A program made the translations under genes and the position numbers. Shown here in pieces: positions 38,473 to 48,359 of a DNA stretch of 64,000 bases. Numbering within the stretch: the first letter of the stretch is position 1; each line of letters starts with the position of its first letter. The notes beneath the pieces were generated by a model that was not told where the DNA came from, searched no databases, and saw nothing but the letters and a program-made list of their open reading frames with translations. Origin of the DNA: Hoylesella loescheii DSM 19665 = JCM 12249 = ATCC 15930 (GTDB lineage Bacteria > Bacteroidota > Bacteroidia > Bacteroidales > Bacteroidaceae); contig NZ_KB899216.1 in the NCBI RefSeq assembly GCF_000378085.1, positions 1-64,000 on the forward strand, read 5' to 3'.

Positions 38473-39996
38473 ATGAAAAAGTTATTTCTTTTCCCCATTC
38501 TGTTGTTAGCGCCCATGTTTTCGGGTGCGCAGGGGCTGCACAAAGGTGTCAACGGCACTGTTCCTGCCAAGGAACAGCCTGCCGGATGGACCTATTTTGA
38601 TGGTGACGAGTTTACGTCGCCCAAGCTTAATGCCAACTATTGGTTCCTATATGGTGGAGATGGGCATGGTCCCGGTTGGGATTATGGCTTCAATGCAGGC
38701 CAAGGTATGGTGCAAAACTATTATGCCAGTCAGGTTAAACTTCTGCCAGCAGACAAGCCAGACTTTGTGCGTATCACCGCACAAGTAGACCAACACATAA
38801 CAGCTCCTCATGCTCCGGGCAAGCTTTGTTGGCGTTCGGGGGCGTTGTCTAGCACACATCCCTATCGCGCAAAGCCCCAAGAGAACTATTATCCTCAGCC
38901 AAAGAAGTATTATCCGTTATATTCTCGTATTGAGATGCGTGCTAAAATACCTTACGAATATGGTGTTTGGATGGCCCTGTGGTTACGTCACATCAAGGGA
39001 GCGAGCATGTTTGAGATTGATTTGGAAGAGGTTTTCGTGAGCAGTGCTCGCAAATACCATCCCGGAAAGTATATGGTTAACCAGAGCATACATGGCAAAG
39101 ACATAACCTGGGGCGATAAAGTGCACTACAATATCAATGATTCTGCCCACCGTATTCGCCCGGTTGACTTCAATCCAAGTGCAGATTTCCACGTCTATGG
39201 CGTGCAAGTTGACAAGCAAACCGACCGCAATGGCATTGTGGTTACGTTCCTTATTGATGGCAAAGTGCGCTCGGTGTGGCAGTCAACGGAGAAGTTTGAG
39301 AGCTTGCTTAAACCCGAAAACATGCCCAAGGGTGAAGACCAGGTTTGGGATTTAGCCATTACGGGCCAGATAGGTGGTAATAATTGGGGCGTCAGCTATC
39401 CCGAAGACAATCCCGAACTGAATGGCAAACGTTTTAACCGAAACACCAAATACACGCTAGACCTTGATTGGGTGCGCGTTTATAAGCGTGCTAACAGACC
39501 GATATGGTTTGGCGAAGTGCCCTCGGTAGACGTTAAACAGGTGAAGTCGCCCGATGCGCAAGTGGTGCTCGAAGCAAGTCGCTTCGCCAAGTTAGCGGCA
39601 AATGATGCGCTGGTTGTCGATATGGAGACCTTCGGCCATTCGCCTTCGCTCTCGCTTTGTGATGCCCAAGGCCACGAATTGGTTAAGCTATCGGGCACGA
39701 TGAAAGAAGGCAATACCCACGCCGTGTTTAAGATAGGTACCGATGCACTGATGAAACGCCTTCGTAAAGAGGGCTGCGTGCTTCGCGCCCACAATGTGCG
39801 CATGTTCATTGCTAGCCTTAACACGCCCGCACAAATACCTGTAAGCACGGGTATAGACATGCCAAAAGCCGATAAGCAACGAGCAAAGAAAGGCGTTTAT
39901 AGCGTGTCGGGGGTGAAGGTAGCCGATGAATTGGAGGACGGAAAACTGCAACCTGGTGTCTATGTAGTAGATGGCAACAAGATATTGGTGAAATGA
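38473..39996 (+). CDS. GH16-family secreted endo-glycanase with type IX secretion tail
   Basis: This is a 507-residue secreted enzyme. Signal peptide residues 1-19 (end SGAQ). The catalytic signature EIDLEE at 181-186 fits the GH16 pattern, where the first Glu is the nucleophile and the last Glu the acid/base; the surrounding WMALWLRHIKGASMF and the substrate-cleft GGDGHGPGWDYGFNAGQ support the family. It ends with a beta-rich region and a type A C-terminal sorting tail (GVYSVSGVK; GVYVVDGNKILVK). GH16 enzymes cut beta-1,3/1,4-glucans or galactans; the exact substrate cannot be read here. Its stop overlaps the GH2 start by 4 bp. Confidence 0.85.
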   Translation: MKKLFLFPILLLAPMFSGAQGLHKGVNGTVPAKEQPAGWTYFDGDEFTSPKLNANYWFLYGGDGHGPGWDYGFNAGQGMVQNYYASQVKLLPADKPDFVRITAQVDQHITAPHAPGKLCWRSGALSSTHPYRAKPQENYYPQPKKYYPLYSRIEMRAKIPYEYGVWMALWLRHIKGASMFEIDLEEVFVSSARKYHPGKYMVNQSIHGKDITWGDKVHYNINDSAHRIRPVDFNPSADFHVYGVQVDKQTDRNGIVVTFLIDGKVRSVWQSTEKFESLLKPENMPKGEDQVWDLAITGQIGGNNWGVSYPEDNPELNGKRFNRNTKYTLDLDWVRVYKRANRPIWFGEVPSVDVKQVKSPDAQVVLEASRFAKLAANDALVVDMETFGHSPSLSLCDAQGHELVKLSGTMKEGNTHAVFKIGTDALMKRLRKEGCVLRAHNVRMFIASLNTPAQIPVSTGIDMPKADKQRAKKGVYSVSGVKVADELEDGKLQPGVYVVDGNKILVK

Positions 39997-42545
39997 TGCG
40001 CCCCTTATCTATACTTGTCAAGGCTTGGTTGGCCTGCTCCTTGCATCGTATGGAGCAGGTTTGCAAGTTGTCGCTCTTGTCGTTTGTGACATGGGCGACA
40101 CTTGGCTTGCATGCAATGGAACGCCAATTGTGGGACGCCAACTGGCGTTTCGCCTTGGCCGACAGTGCAAACATGGCGCAACCAACCTTCGACGACACTT
40201 CTTGGCGTGTGCTTAACCTGCCTCACGATTGGGCTATCGAGGGCAACTTCTATGTAAAGAACCCCTCAGGAGCCGTTGGCGGTGCGCTGCCAGGTGGTGT
40301 GGGGTGGTATCGTAAACATCTAACGCTGAACGATAGCGATACTTTAAGCCGCTACGTACTGCATTTTGATGGTGTGTTTATGAACACTTCGGTGTATGTT
40401 AATGGCCATTTGGTGGGCATTAGGCCCAACGGCTTCATCGGTTTCGGCTTTGATATCACCCCATTCTTAAACAAGAAGGGGGGCGACAACGTTGTGTGCG
40501 TGCGGGTAGACAATGCCCAACAGCCCAACTGTCGTTGGTACACTGGCTGCGGAATTTATCGACATGTCTACCTATTGCGTAGTTCTGAGGTTAGGGTGGC
40601 TCAATGGGGCGTGCAGGTTTTGCCTACGGTGAAAGGCCATAAGGCAACCGTCGCCCTCAATACAACCATCGAAAGCTTTGCAAAACAAAATCGCAAGCTT
40701 AGCGTTAGACAATCGCTCTACGATGCCGAAGGGCGTCGTGTGGCGCAATCGGTAACTGGATGTGTGGCGCGAATGGGTAAAACCACCGTCAATCAGCGAC
40801 TCAACGTGTCGCATGCTAAGCTGTGGTGGCCCAATGCCCCTCATATATATAAGGTGATAACCGAATTGATGGCGGGTCGCGAGGTAATAGATCGCGACAC
40901 CACCACCATGGGATTGCGCACCATTGCCTTTGATGCCACCACGGGTTTTTCCATCAACGGTCAGCCTACAAAGCTCAATGGCGTGTGTCTTCATGGCGAT
41001 TTGGGTTGCTTGGGCACAGCTATCAACGAAGATGCCTTGTATCGGCAGCTGCGTATGATGAAAGAAATGGGCACCAATGCCATTCGTTGCGCCCACAACC
41101 CACCTGCTCCCGAACTGCTTAACTTATGCGACACCATGGGACTGATGGTGATAGACGAGGCTTTTGATCAATGGCGGGTGGGCAAAACGGAGTTCGACTA
41201 CGCCTTATTCTTTGATAAATGGGCCGAACGAGACCTTACCGACATGGTACTTCGCGATCGAAACCACCCTAGTATCGTTCTGTGGAGCATCGGCAATGAA
41301 GTTCTTGAACAATGGAACACCACCAAAAAACAAGGCGTAGACCTCGACGACGTGAACATTTTGCTAAATAACGCACGCGACCCAGTACGTTTGGCCGCAG
41401 ACAAAGGACTTAGCGACAATGCCAAACTTACGCGTTGGCTGGCCGATATCGTACGTCGTAACGACCCTTCGCGTCTTATAACGGCTGGATGCAACGAGGT
41501 TTCGCCCAACAACCACTTGTTTAAAAGTGGTGCGATAGACGTTGTTGGCTTTAACTATCATAGCAAGCAAGTGGCCAATGTGCCCAAGAATTTCCCCCGA
41601 AAGCCATTCTTGATGACCGAGAGCGTATCGGCTTTGCAAACCCGCGGCTTTTATGCTATGCCCAGCGACTCCGTTAGGCGCCTGCCAGGTAAGCGTCGTC
41701 CGTTTATCGACCCTTCGTTTCTTTGCTCGTCTTACGATAACTCGTGCACGTCGTGGAGCGCAACTCACGAGGCCACATGGGATGTTGTGAAGCACACACC
41801 CTATTGTTCGGGGCAGTTTATTTGGACTGGTTTCGACTACATTGGCGAACCAACACCCTTCAATTTCCCTGCACGCAGCAGTTATTTTGGTATCGTAGAC
41901 TTGGCGGGATTTCCCAAAGACGCCTATTATCTCTACCAAAGCGAGTGGACGATGAAAACCGTATTGCACCTATTTCCACACTGGAACTGGATGCAGGGAC
42001 AAGAAATCGACCTGTGGTGTTATTACAACAATGCCGACGAAGTGGAGCTTTTTGTCAATGGGCAGTCGCGTGGCGTTAGGCGAAAGGCCAACAATCACCA
42101 ATACCACGTTATGTGGCGCGAACGGTTTGAACCAGGAACGGTGGAGGTTGTGTCGCGAAAAGGCGGACAAGTGGTGGCAAAACGAGCCATCAACACCGCA
42201 GGACAACCCCACCATTTGCGACTGACGGCCGATAAAAATACGCTTCGTGCCAATGGGAGAAGCCTTGTCTTCGTCACCGTTGAGGTGGTAGACAAGGATG
42301 GCAACCTTTGTCCTTGGGCCGAAAACGAGGTGCTTTTCTCGCTCGAAGGCAGTGCCACGATAGCTGGAGTAGACAACGGTAGCCCCTTCTCGCTCGAAAG
42401 ATTTAAAGACAATCGTCGTAAGGCGTTCTTCGGGAAGTGCCTTGTGGTGGTGCAGGCAGGCAATGAAGCGGGTGCGATTAACCTCAAGGCGAAGTCTATC
42501 GGACTAGAAACGGCCGAGGTGAAGATACAAATGATTGATAAATAA
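39993..42545 (+). CDS. GH2-family exo-glycosidase (beta-galactosidase-like)
   Basis: This 850-residue enzyme starts within ATGA overlapping the GH16 stop, indicating translational coupling. A second in-frame ATG at 40050 would give a cleaner signal peptide (KLSLLSFVTWATLGLHA), so the true start is uncertain. GH2 features: jelly-roll sugar-binding domain (FDDTSWRVLNLPHDWAIEG), immunoglobulin-like domain, and a TIM barrel with the acid/base Glu436 in IVLWSIGNEV and a likely nucleophile Glu543 in FLMTESVSALQTRG. It should remove terminal sugar (galactose in most relatives) from oligosaccharides in the periplasm or at the surface. Substrate inferred. Confidence 0.87.
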   Translation: MMRPLSILVKAWLACSLHRMEQVCKLSLLSFVTWATLGLHAMERQLWDANWRFALADSANMAQPTFDDTSWRVLNLPHDWAIEGNFYVKNPSGAVGGALPGGVGWYRKHLTLNDSDTLSRYVLHFDGVFMNTSVYVNGHLVGIRPNGFIGFGFDITPFLNKKGGDNVVCVRVDNAQQPNCRWYTGCGIYRHVYLLRSSEVRVAQWGVQVLPTVKGHKATVALNTTIESFAKQNRKLSVRQSLYDAEGRRVAQSVTGCVARMGKTTVNQRLNVSHAKLWWPNAPHIYKVITELMAGREVIDRDTTTMGLRTIAFDATTGFSINGQPTKLNGVCLHGDLGCLGTAINEDALYRQLRMMKEMGTNAIRCAHNPPAPELLNLCDTMGLMVIDEAFDQWRVGKTEFDYALFFDKWAERDLTDMVLRDRNHPSIVLWSIGNEVLEQWNTTKKQGVDLDDVNILLNNARDPVRLAADKGLSDNAKLTRWLADIVRRNDPSRLITAGCNEVSPNNHLFKSGAIDVVGFNYHSKQVANVPKNFPRKPFLMTESVSALQTRGFYAMPSDSVRRLPGKRRPFIDPSFLCSSYDNSCTSWSATHEATWDVVKHTPYCSGQFIWTGFDYIGEPTPFNFPARSSYFGIVDLAGFPKDAYYLYQSEWTMKTVLHLFPHWNWMQGQEIDLWCYYNNADEVELFVNGQSRGVRRKANNHQYHVMWRERFEPGTVEVVSRKGGQVVAKRAINTAGQPHHLRLTADKNTLRANGRSLVFVTVEVVDKDGNLCPWAENEVLFSLEGSATIAGVDNGSPFSLERFKDNRRKAFFGKCLVVVQAGNEAGAINLKAKSIGLETAEVKIQMIDK

Positions 42546-42593
42546 GAGATGGAGTGGGGACTCAGCCTATCTCAAACGTAACACAAATACATA

Positions 42594-44876
42594 ATGAATT
42601 TACAATTGCAAATACGACGTGCAACAATGTTGGGCATGCTCCTGTTGGGCATTGCCTTAACTACGAATGCCCAACGGCAGCGCAGCAAGGCTGTGAAAAA
42701 ACAGGTTCCAGTTCTTGGGAGACATGTTATAACAACAGCCGAAGACCTTTTTGTGGCCGACCTTCTGCGCAAGATGACGCTCGAAGAGAAGGTGGGGCAA
42801 CTCTCCCAGTATGTAGGCGGCTCGCTATTAACGGGTCCGAAGAGCGGGGCGCTTAGCGATTCGCTCATGGCACGTGGTATGGTGGGGTCGGTATTGAATG
42901 TGGGCGGAGTAGACAACCTACGCAAATTGCAAGAGAAAAACATGCGCTTGTCGCGCTTGAAGATACCTCTAATCTTCGGTTTCGACGTTGTTCATGGCTA
43001 CAAAACCATCTTTCCCACACCATTGGCTGAGTCGTGTTCGTGGGATTTAGACCTTATGTACCGCACGGCAAAGGCTGCTGCCATCGAAGCTTCTGCTTCG
43101 GGAATACACTGGACCTTTGCCCCGATGGTGGATTTGGCACGCGATCCGCGTTGGGGACGTATCGTAGAGGGGGCGGGCGAAGACCCTTTCTTTGGCTGTA
43201 AGGTGGCCGAAGCGCGCGTAAAAGGATTTCAATGGAACTTGGGAAAACCCAATTCGGTGTTGGCTTGTGCCAAACATTTCGCCGCGTATGGTGCTCCGCA
43301 GGCTGGTCGCGACTATGCCCCCGTAGACATTTCGCCCGCTACCTTGGCCGAGATGTACCTGCCTCCCTTTAAGGCTTGCATAGATGCGGGGGTGCAAACG
43401 TTCATGTCGGCCTTCAACGATCTTAATGGCGAACCCGCCACTGGCAGCCATTGGTTGCTCACCGACTTGCTTCGAAACCAATGGGCATTTAAGGGATTTG
43501 TGGTGAGCGATTGGAATGCGGTGGTTCAACTCAAAGCGCAAGGCGTGGTAGAGAACGATAGGGATGCCGCCATTATGGCCTTAAAAGCGGGCGTTGACAT
43601 GGATATGGTAGACGGATTGTATAATGCGCACATCGCAGATGCCGTGCGAAAGGGCTTGATAAGCGAGTTTACCGTGAACACGGCAGTGGAAAGAATACTA
43701 CGACAAAAATATCGTTTAGGCCTGTTCGACAATCCATACGCCTTCTTAGACAAGGCCCGCGAGCAACAAACTGTTCGTTCGGCCGAGCTTATGGCCTTAG
43801 CCCGCGAGGCGGCAACAAAGAGTATGGTGTTGCTTAAAAACGAAGGTGGGGTGCTTCCACTTTCAAAGCAGGTTGGGCGAATAGCCGTTATTGGACCTTT
43901 GGCCGACAATCAAGCAGAGGTGTTGGGCTCGTGGAAAGCACGGGGTGAAGATGCCGATGTGGTTACGGTGGTTAAGGGATTGCGCAACAAACTTGGGACT
44001 AACGCAAATGTGGTGTATGTTCGCGGTTGCGATTTTCTCGACATGAAGAACAACGAATTTGCAAAAGCAAGGCAGGCTGCTGCCAATACCGACGTGGTGA
44101 TTGCTGTGGTAGGCGAGAAAGCTTTGATGAGTGGCGAGAGCCGAAGTCGTGCCTTTTTGTCGCTTCCCGGTTTGCAACAGCAGCTTATTGATACGCTCAA
44201 ATCCACGGGTAAACCGCTTGTTACGGTGCTGATGAACGGTCGCCCGCTGACGTTAGCTCATGTGGCAGAGCAGTCAGACGCATTGTTGGAGGCGTGGTTT
44301 CTTGGTACACAATGTGGAAACGCTGTAGCCGACGTGCTCTTTGGCGATGTAAACCCTTCGGGAAAACTCACTGTCTCGTTTCCATACGCCGAGGGACAGA
44401 TACCCAACTATTATAATTACAGGCGGTCGGGACGGCCTGGCGACATGGAACAAACATCCACCGTGCGCCACATCGACCTAAAAAACCGCAACCTTTATCC
44501 CTTCGGTTTCGGACTTAGTTACACCACTTTCGAATACGGTGCCATAGAATGTGCATCGCATTTCGATGCCAACGGACGCCTAAAAGTTAGTGTAGACGTG
44601 AAGAATACGGGCGATAGGGATGGTGAAGAGATCGTACAGCTCTATGTAGCCGATAAGGTGGCGTCGATGGTTAGGCCTGTAAAAGAATTGAAGGGATTTA
44701 AGAAGGTGATGATTAGGCGTGGCGAAACGCAACGCTTAGACTTCGAACTGCGTGTGCACGATCTAGGCTTTTATACCAACACCATGAAGTATGTGGTTGA
44801 GCCTGGCGAGTTCGATATCATGGTAGGACCTAACAGCGAACAGCTAAATGGCAAGACCGTGGTATGGAATAAATGA
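42594..44876 (+). CDS. GH3-family beta-glucosidase (BglX-like)
   Basis: This is a 760-residue periplasmic or surface exo-enzyme. Signal peptide about 1-26 (IALTTNAQ). The N-terminal TIM-barrel holds the nucleophile Asp306 in GFVVSDWNAVVQL and the substrate-binding KHFAAYGAPQAGRDY. A second alpha/beta domain (VAVIGPLADNQAEVLGSWKA) and a fibronectin type III-like C-terminal domain (DVKNTGDRDGEEIVQLYVAD) follow. It is the last gene of the locus, 48 bp after the GH2 gene, and would break beta-linked glucosyl disaccharides produced by the GH16 and GH2 enzymes. Confidence 0.92.
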   Translation: MNLQLQIRRATMLGMLLLGIALTTNAQRQRSKAVKKQVPVLGRHVITTAEDLFVADLLRKMTLEEKVGQLSQYVGGSLLTGPKSGALSDSLMARGMVGSVLNVGGVDNLRKLQEKNMRLSRLKIPLIFGFDVVHGYKTIFPTPLAESCSWDLDLMYRTAKAAAIEASASGIHWTFAPMVDLARDPRWGRIVEGAGEDPFFGCKVAEARVKGFQWNLGKPNSVLACAKHFAAYGAPQAGRDYAPVDISPATLAEMYLPPFKACIDAGVQTFMSAFNDLNGEPATGSHWLLTDLLRNQWAFKGFVVSDWNAVVQLKAQGVVENDRDAAIMALKAGVDMDMVDGLYNAHIADAVRKGLISEFTVNTAVERILRQKYRLGLFDNPYAFLDKAREQQTVRSAELMALAREAATKSMVLLKNEGGVLPLSKQVGRIAVIGPLADNQAEVLGSWKARGEDADVVTVVKGLRNKLGTNANVVYVRGCDFLDMKNNEFAKARQAAANTDVVIAVVGEKALMSGESRSRAFLSLPGLQQQLIDTLKSTGKPLVTVLMNGRPLTLAHVAEQSDALLEAWFLGTQCGNAVADVLFGDVNPSGKLTVSFPYAEGQIPNYYNYRRSGRPGDMEQTSTVRHIDLKNRNLYPFGFGLSYTTFEYGAIECASHFDANGRLKVSVDVKNTGDRDGEEIVQLYVADKVASMVRPVKELKGFKKVMIRRGETQRLDFELRVHDLGFYTNTMKYVVEPGEFDIMVGPNSEQLNGKTVVWNK

Positions 44877-44895
44877 GTCGCGCCATAACAGGAAA

Positions 44896-44945
44896 CTAAC
44901 GCATGCAGCCCGCTTTGTGACAAACAAGCGGGCTGCATGCATTAG
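44896..44945 (+). terminator. Strong hairpin ending the large polysaccharide locus
   Basis: CTAACGCATGCAGCCCGCTT (44896-44915) pairs with AAGCGGGCTGCATGCATTAG (44926-44945) over 20 bp with a single mismatch around a 10-nt loop. No T-run follows. It lies 20 bp after the GH3 stop. Confidence 0.75.
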
Positions 44946-45048
44946 TGGTCGAACCTAAAGATAATAGCGCTCGTAGGGAGATAGGCAAAAAGCGTTTCGT
45001 ACATCATAGGAATGTCTCTCGGCATCCCTATAAGCATGAGCTAGTTTG

Positions 45049-45640
45049 TGATAAGAAACCATTCGTTTTCATATTTGCATAAAGTACGCTATTTCAGAAT
45101 AAGGTGGCATTCGTATCAAACAAGACAAAGGAATTATGATACCTACCTTCGGCAAATTTGAGATTCAGTACCATAGACTTTGAATTAGGCAGACGCAACG
45201 GCTAACTATCATGCTAACTACCGCGTAGCGGTTGGTCTGTTGGTAGGACAGGGTTGGGAGCCAAAGCGACCTACCCTGCCTAAGCTGTGCAGAGAGGAAA
45301 CAATGCCGTAGGGTATTGGTCTGTTTCCGTTAAATGCGTTTCTAGGTGGATAATGAGCACAATACTCTCCTCGTCTCCCTATTATTCTGCCAGTATATTG
45401 GTGACATTTTCTCTTCAAATATGTAAAATTACACCCGCAAACAACTAACATCCCTATACAAACTAACCAATGGAAAAAGACCAAGACCTACGGCCTTGTG
45501 GGGTTAAACGTATCATTATGACAGGGTAGGTCGCTTTGGCTCCGAACCCTGCCCTTCCAAAGGACCAACCGCTACGCGGTAGTTGGCGCAACATCTCTCA
45601 CATGTACATAAGCTATTACGGGTTGTTTCTTATTTCTACA
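45049..45640. repeat. Intergenic element with long inverted repeats, copy 2
   Basis: This is the better-preserved copy. The left arm (45212-45278) and the right arm (45519-45588, reverse complement) match at about 59 of 67 positions by eye. Each arm contains CAACTACCGCGTAGCGGTTG and an internal hairpin (GGACAGGGT...ACCCTGCC). The outer flanks also match copy 1 (13085-13635). The only ORF here (88 codons, minus strand) has no counterpart in copy 1. Confidence 0.82.
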
Positions 45641-45791
45641 TCACATAAGCATACGTGATGTAGTTCTTTTCCCCATCACTTAAAGCTAATAGATACGCTA
45701 TATCTTACGGATATGGGTTTGCCGTAAATATGTGGCCTTATGATAATGCACCTTATTCTTTGAGCAAGGTTGGATGCAACTGAAAACTATT

Positions 45792-45870
45792 ATGCCAACA
45801 GTTACGTGGTAATTAGCGCAACGCCCACTACCATGTGCATAAGATGTTACGAGTTGGTTGTTATGCCCAA
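45792..45870. repeat. Partial copy of the right end of the inverted-repeat element
   Basis: GCCAACAGTTACGTGGTAAT, then GCGCAACGCCC and ACCATGTGCATAAG and TTACGAGTTGGTTG, resemble the right flank of copy 2 (45560-45636). The rest of 45640-45982 has no supported gene. Confidence 0.55.
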
Positions 45871-45982
45871 CTGGTGTGTAAATGCTGCCAGAAACCTATC
45901 AAGGCATCATTTTTATAACTTGTATAGCCTCTTTATCTAGTGTGTGATGTTGGCTGCGGGTAATCTATTATTAGCCCAAAGC

Positions 45983-46195
45983 TTATTTATTTTGCTCTGG
46001 GTTAAACTCTTCACTAGGCACAACAAGCCATGCCACGAGGTAAACCAAGACGCCCGAGAAGGCTGTGGTTACGGTGGCGAGGGCGTAAACGAGGCGAACA
46101 AGGGTGACATCCCAATCGAAAAACATGGCGATACCACCACAAACGCCTGCTATCTTGCGGTCTCTAGAACGATATATACCTTTATTTGTATTCAT
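45983..46195 (-). CDS. PspC-domain small membrane protein
   Basis: This is a 70-residue protein with the PspC fold: GIYRSRDRKIAGVCGGIAMF, a Trp-Asp turn (DWDVTLVRLVYALATV) and a hydrophobic segment (LVYLVAWLVVP). PspC proteins act at the inner membrane in envelope stress responses in some bacteria, and small stand-alone versions are common in Bacteroidota. The role in this organism is not known. It faces away from its neighbours and has no partner genes in the window. Confidence 0.88.
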   Translation of the reverse strand: MNTNKGIYRSRDRKIAGVCGGIAMFFDWDVTLVRLVYALATVTTAFSGVLVYLVAWLVVPSEEFNPEQNK

Positions 46196-46300
46196 GATGC
46201 TTATGCTTTTTGTTTATTATTAGACGAATAAAAGGAGGTAAAAGTTGCAGTGACTTATGCGCAACGTTTGTTCTTATGTAATCTAATCAATAAAAACGCA

Positions 46301-46724
46301 CCAACCGCAGCGCAGTAGTTGGCATAATAGTTTCTTCTTATACCCTTGTCTTGCGCAAAATGTTTGGTAGTTTATCCCGAAGTAGGAATATGCTTCATGC
46401 CTGCCTTTTTCTTATTGTTTTCGAATGGAAAGATATGCGATTGGAAGGTGATAAATAACCCCTTGTACAGTGCTTTTTAAGTACCCGCATTGTTATCGCT
46501 TAGCTGGAACAGGATTCCAGTTGACATGGAACAGTGTTCCAGTTGATATGGAACAATGTTCCAGATAAGATGGAACAGGAGTCCAAAATAGTGGTAACAT
46601 GTCGATGGTTCATTTCGAGTGTTACAAGCTCATAGCTAATATACAAGGTAGGAATAATTAATGCCATGCGAGTTTAGGATAATGAACAATCGTTATGTTA
46701 ACTGCCGCTATGCGGTAGATGGCG
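46301..46724. other. Non-coding region with palindromes and a 22-bp array
   Basis: Palindrome copies lie at 46301-46324 (CCAACCGC...GTAGTTGGCA) and 46699-46724 (AACTGCCGC...GCGGTAGATGGCG). Between them is the 22-bp array at 46452-46592. No gene is supported in 46196-46948. Confidence 0.55.
46452..46592 (+). repeat. Four-unit 22-bp palindromic array with leader, copy D
   Basis: This is the most regular copy: units at 46505, 46527, 46549 and 46571, each TGGAACAnnnTTCCA followed by GTTGACA-, GTTGATA- and GATAAGA-type linkers. The leader (AATAACCCCTTGTACAGTGC, TTTTTAAGTACCCGC, TGTTATCGCTTAG) matches copy A closely. Confidence 0.88.
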
Positions 46725-46858
46725 AGATGGCCATTTCTTTAATAAGGAAAGCTTATCCAAAACAAGCGTAGGGATTACAAGTCGCTTTGTTTATAACCAA
46801 CCTTAAAGGAAAAACAAAGAAAATATGTCAAAATGATGGGAATGTAAAAAAATATATA

Positions 46859-46866
46859 TACTTTTG
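46859..46866 (+). promoter_or_regulatory. -7 promoter box for the secreted beta-rich protein
   Basis: TACTTTTG matches TAnnTTTG; no clear -33 element. The predicted leader is about 75 nt. Confidence 0.5.
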
Positions 46867-46948
46867 CAATAAGACAAAGAATACTTAGTGTTAGCGAACA
46901 TAAAACGATTAACGATACCCATTTATTGACATTTAAAACCTAGACATC

Positions 46949-48352
46949 ATGAGTAAAACTTTACTTCATTTGGCTGTGTGCGCTTTATGTAGCGTTTCAG
47001 CAGTGGCACAAACCACAAAAGACGCGGCAATATACGCGCCTACAGCAACAGGTGAACAACTCACCAATTTGTATCTTAACTCTGCGATTTTAAACGGTGG
47101 AAACGCCGTGTTACCTGGTGGCGTTGCTGGAGATGCACGTGGAATGGCCGTTGTTAACGGTAAAATGTACGTGTGTAACAGAGATGCAGAAGGGTCGAAA
47201 CTTATTGAACTCGATGCGAGAACAGGTGCATTGCTCCGAAAAATCGAACTTCCTGCAGACATGTGGAAAGAAGGCGAAAAGGCTCTTGGCTTTATCTGCA
47301 ACGATGTGCAGGTAGATAATGCTGGACATATATTCGTTTCCAACATGGCTACCGAAATGCGCGGTGATGGCGCAGCCCATACTTTTAGGGTGAATTATGT
47401 GGATGTAACGAAAACGCCTGTGGAATATAAGACGGTTTTGAACGCCACATTGCCTGCCACCTTGCCAAAAGCGATGCGCATAGATACGTACGACCTATAC
47501 GGCGACATTCTGAATGGCGACGGCATTATCATGCTTCCCGTGAGTGGTAATGAAGCAGGTGCAGGCAATACTGTAATTAAATATACCGTAACCAGCGGCG
47601 TAGCAGATGCAGCCAATCCGCAGACGATAGTGCTTACAAAGTTTAATCCTGAGAAAGCGGTGGCTTCTGGTGCTGCTCCACGCATCAATATCATCGATAA
47701 CGACCTGTTTTATCACGACGGTTTCAACACAATGCCGATGCTGTATGATATGAATGGCGCTGTGGTTGACGGTTTCCAAAATAACAAACCGTTGACTCCT
47801 GCAAGCACGGGTCAAAATGGTGTTACGGAATTCGAACTTAATGGCTCGTATTATCTTATCGTGGCTTCAACAAACACTGATGATAAAGAAGCTCCTCAAG
47901 CTTTCGACATCTTTAAATTTAAAGACGAAGGTCGTTCGTTTGCCGACATGACGCTCCTCTATCGCTTCCCGCAAGCAGGGCTAGGAGGTGTGGGCAATGC
48001 CGTAAGGACGGCTTTGCCCAGAGTAGAAATCATTGATGGAGAAGGTGGACATAAAAAAGCGCTTATCAATATCTATGCCTACAGAAACGGTTATGGTGGC
48101 TATGAATTTGTAAACAATGTGTCGACCGGCATCACCAAGGTTGAAGGCGAGCAACTGGACTATACTGTTAGTGGCAACGTTATCACGGTGAATGGGGCAG
48201 CCAAAGCCATTAGTCTTTACAATGTCATTGGACAGAGAGTGGCAGAGACGGTAAATGGACAAACGGTTAAGGCTCCTGCACGTGGTGTATATGTACTGAA
48301 CGTTCAAGGTAAGAACGGAAACACGAAGACGGTAAAAGTAGTTATCGATTAG
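46949..48352 (+). CDS. Secreted repeat-rich protein with type IX secretion tail, function unknown
   Basis: This is a 467-residue protein. Signal peptide about 1-20 (LCSVSAVAQ). The middle contains strand-rich stretches with repeats typical of beta-propeller-like proteins (GMAVVNGKMYVCNRD, CNDVQVDNAGHIFVSN, NIIDNDLFYHDGFNTMP). The C-terminus (YTVSGNVITVNGAAKAISLY; GQRVAETVNG; ARGVYVLNVQG) matches a type A sorting domain. No enzyme motif is recognised. It sits 96 bp ahead of the phosphodiester glycosidase gene on the same strand, with a hairpin between them. A role in surface glycan processing is only suggested by that neighbour. Confidence 0.7.
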   Translation: MSKTLLHLAVCALCSVSAVAQTTKDAAIYAPTATGEQLTNLYLNSAILNGGNAVLPGGVAGDARGMAVVNGKMYVCNRDAEGSKLIELDARTGALLRKIELPADMWKEGEKALGFICNDVQVDNAGHIFVSNMATEMRGDGAAHTFRVNYVDVTKTPVEYKTVLNATLPATLPKAMRIDTYDLYGDILNGDGIIMLPVSGNEAGAGNTVIKYTVTSGVADAANPQTIVLTKFNPEKAVASGAAPRINIIDNDLFYHDGFNTMPMLYDMNGAVVDGFQNNKPLTPASTGQNGVTEFELNGSYYLIVASTNTDDKEAPQAFDIFKFKDEGRSFADMTLLYRFPQAGLGGVGNAVRTALPRVEIIDGEGGHKKALINIYAYRNGYGGYEFVNNVSTGITKVEGEQLDYTVSGNVITVNGAAKAISLYNVIGQRVAETVNGQTVKAPARGVYVLNVQGKNGNTKTVKVVID

Positions 48353-48359
48353 TATAGAC

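Noticed and set aside
45218..45484. 88-codon minus-strand frame inside the second inverted-repeat element
   Set aside because: The frame has no counterpart in the homologous copy at 13085-13635, and much of it is the palindromic arm.
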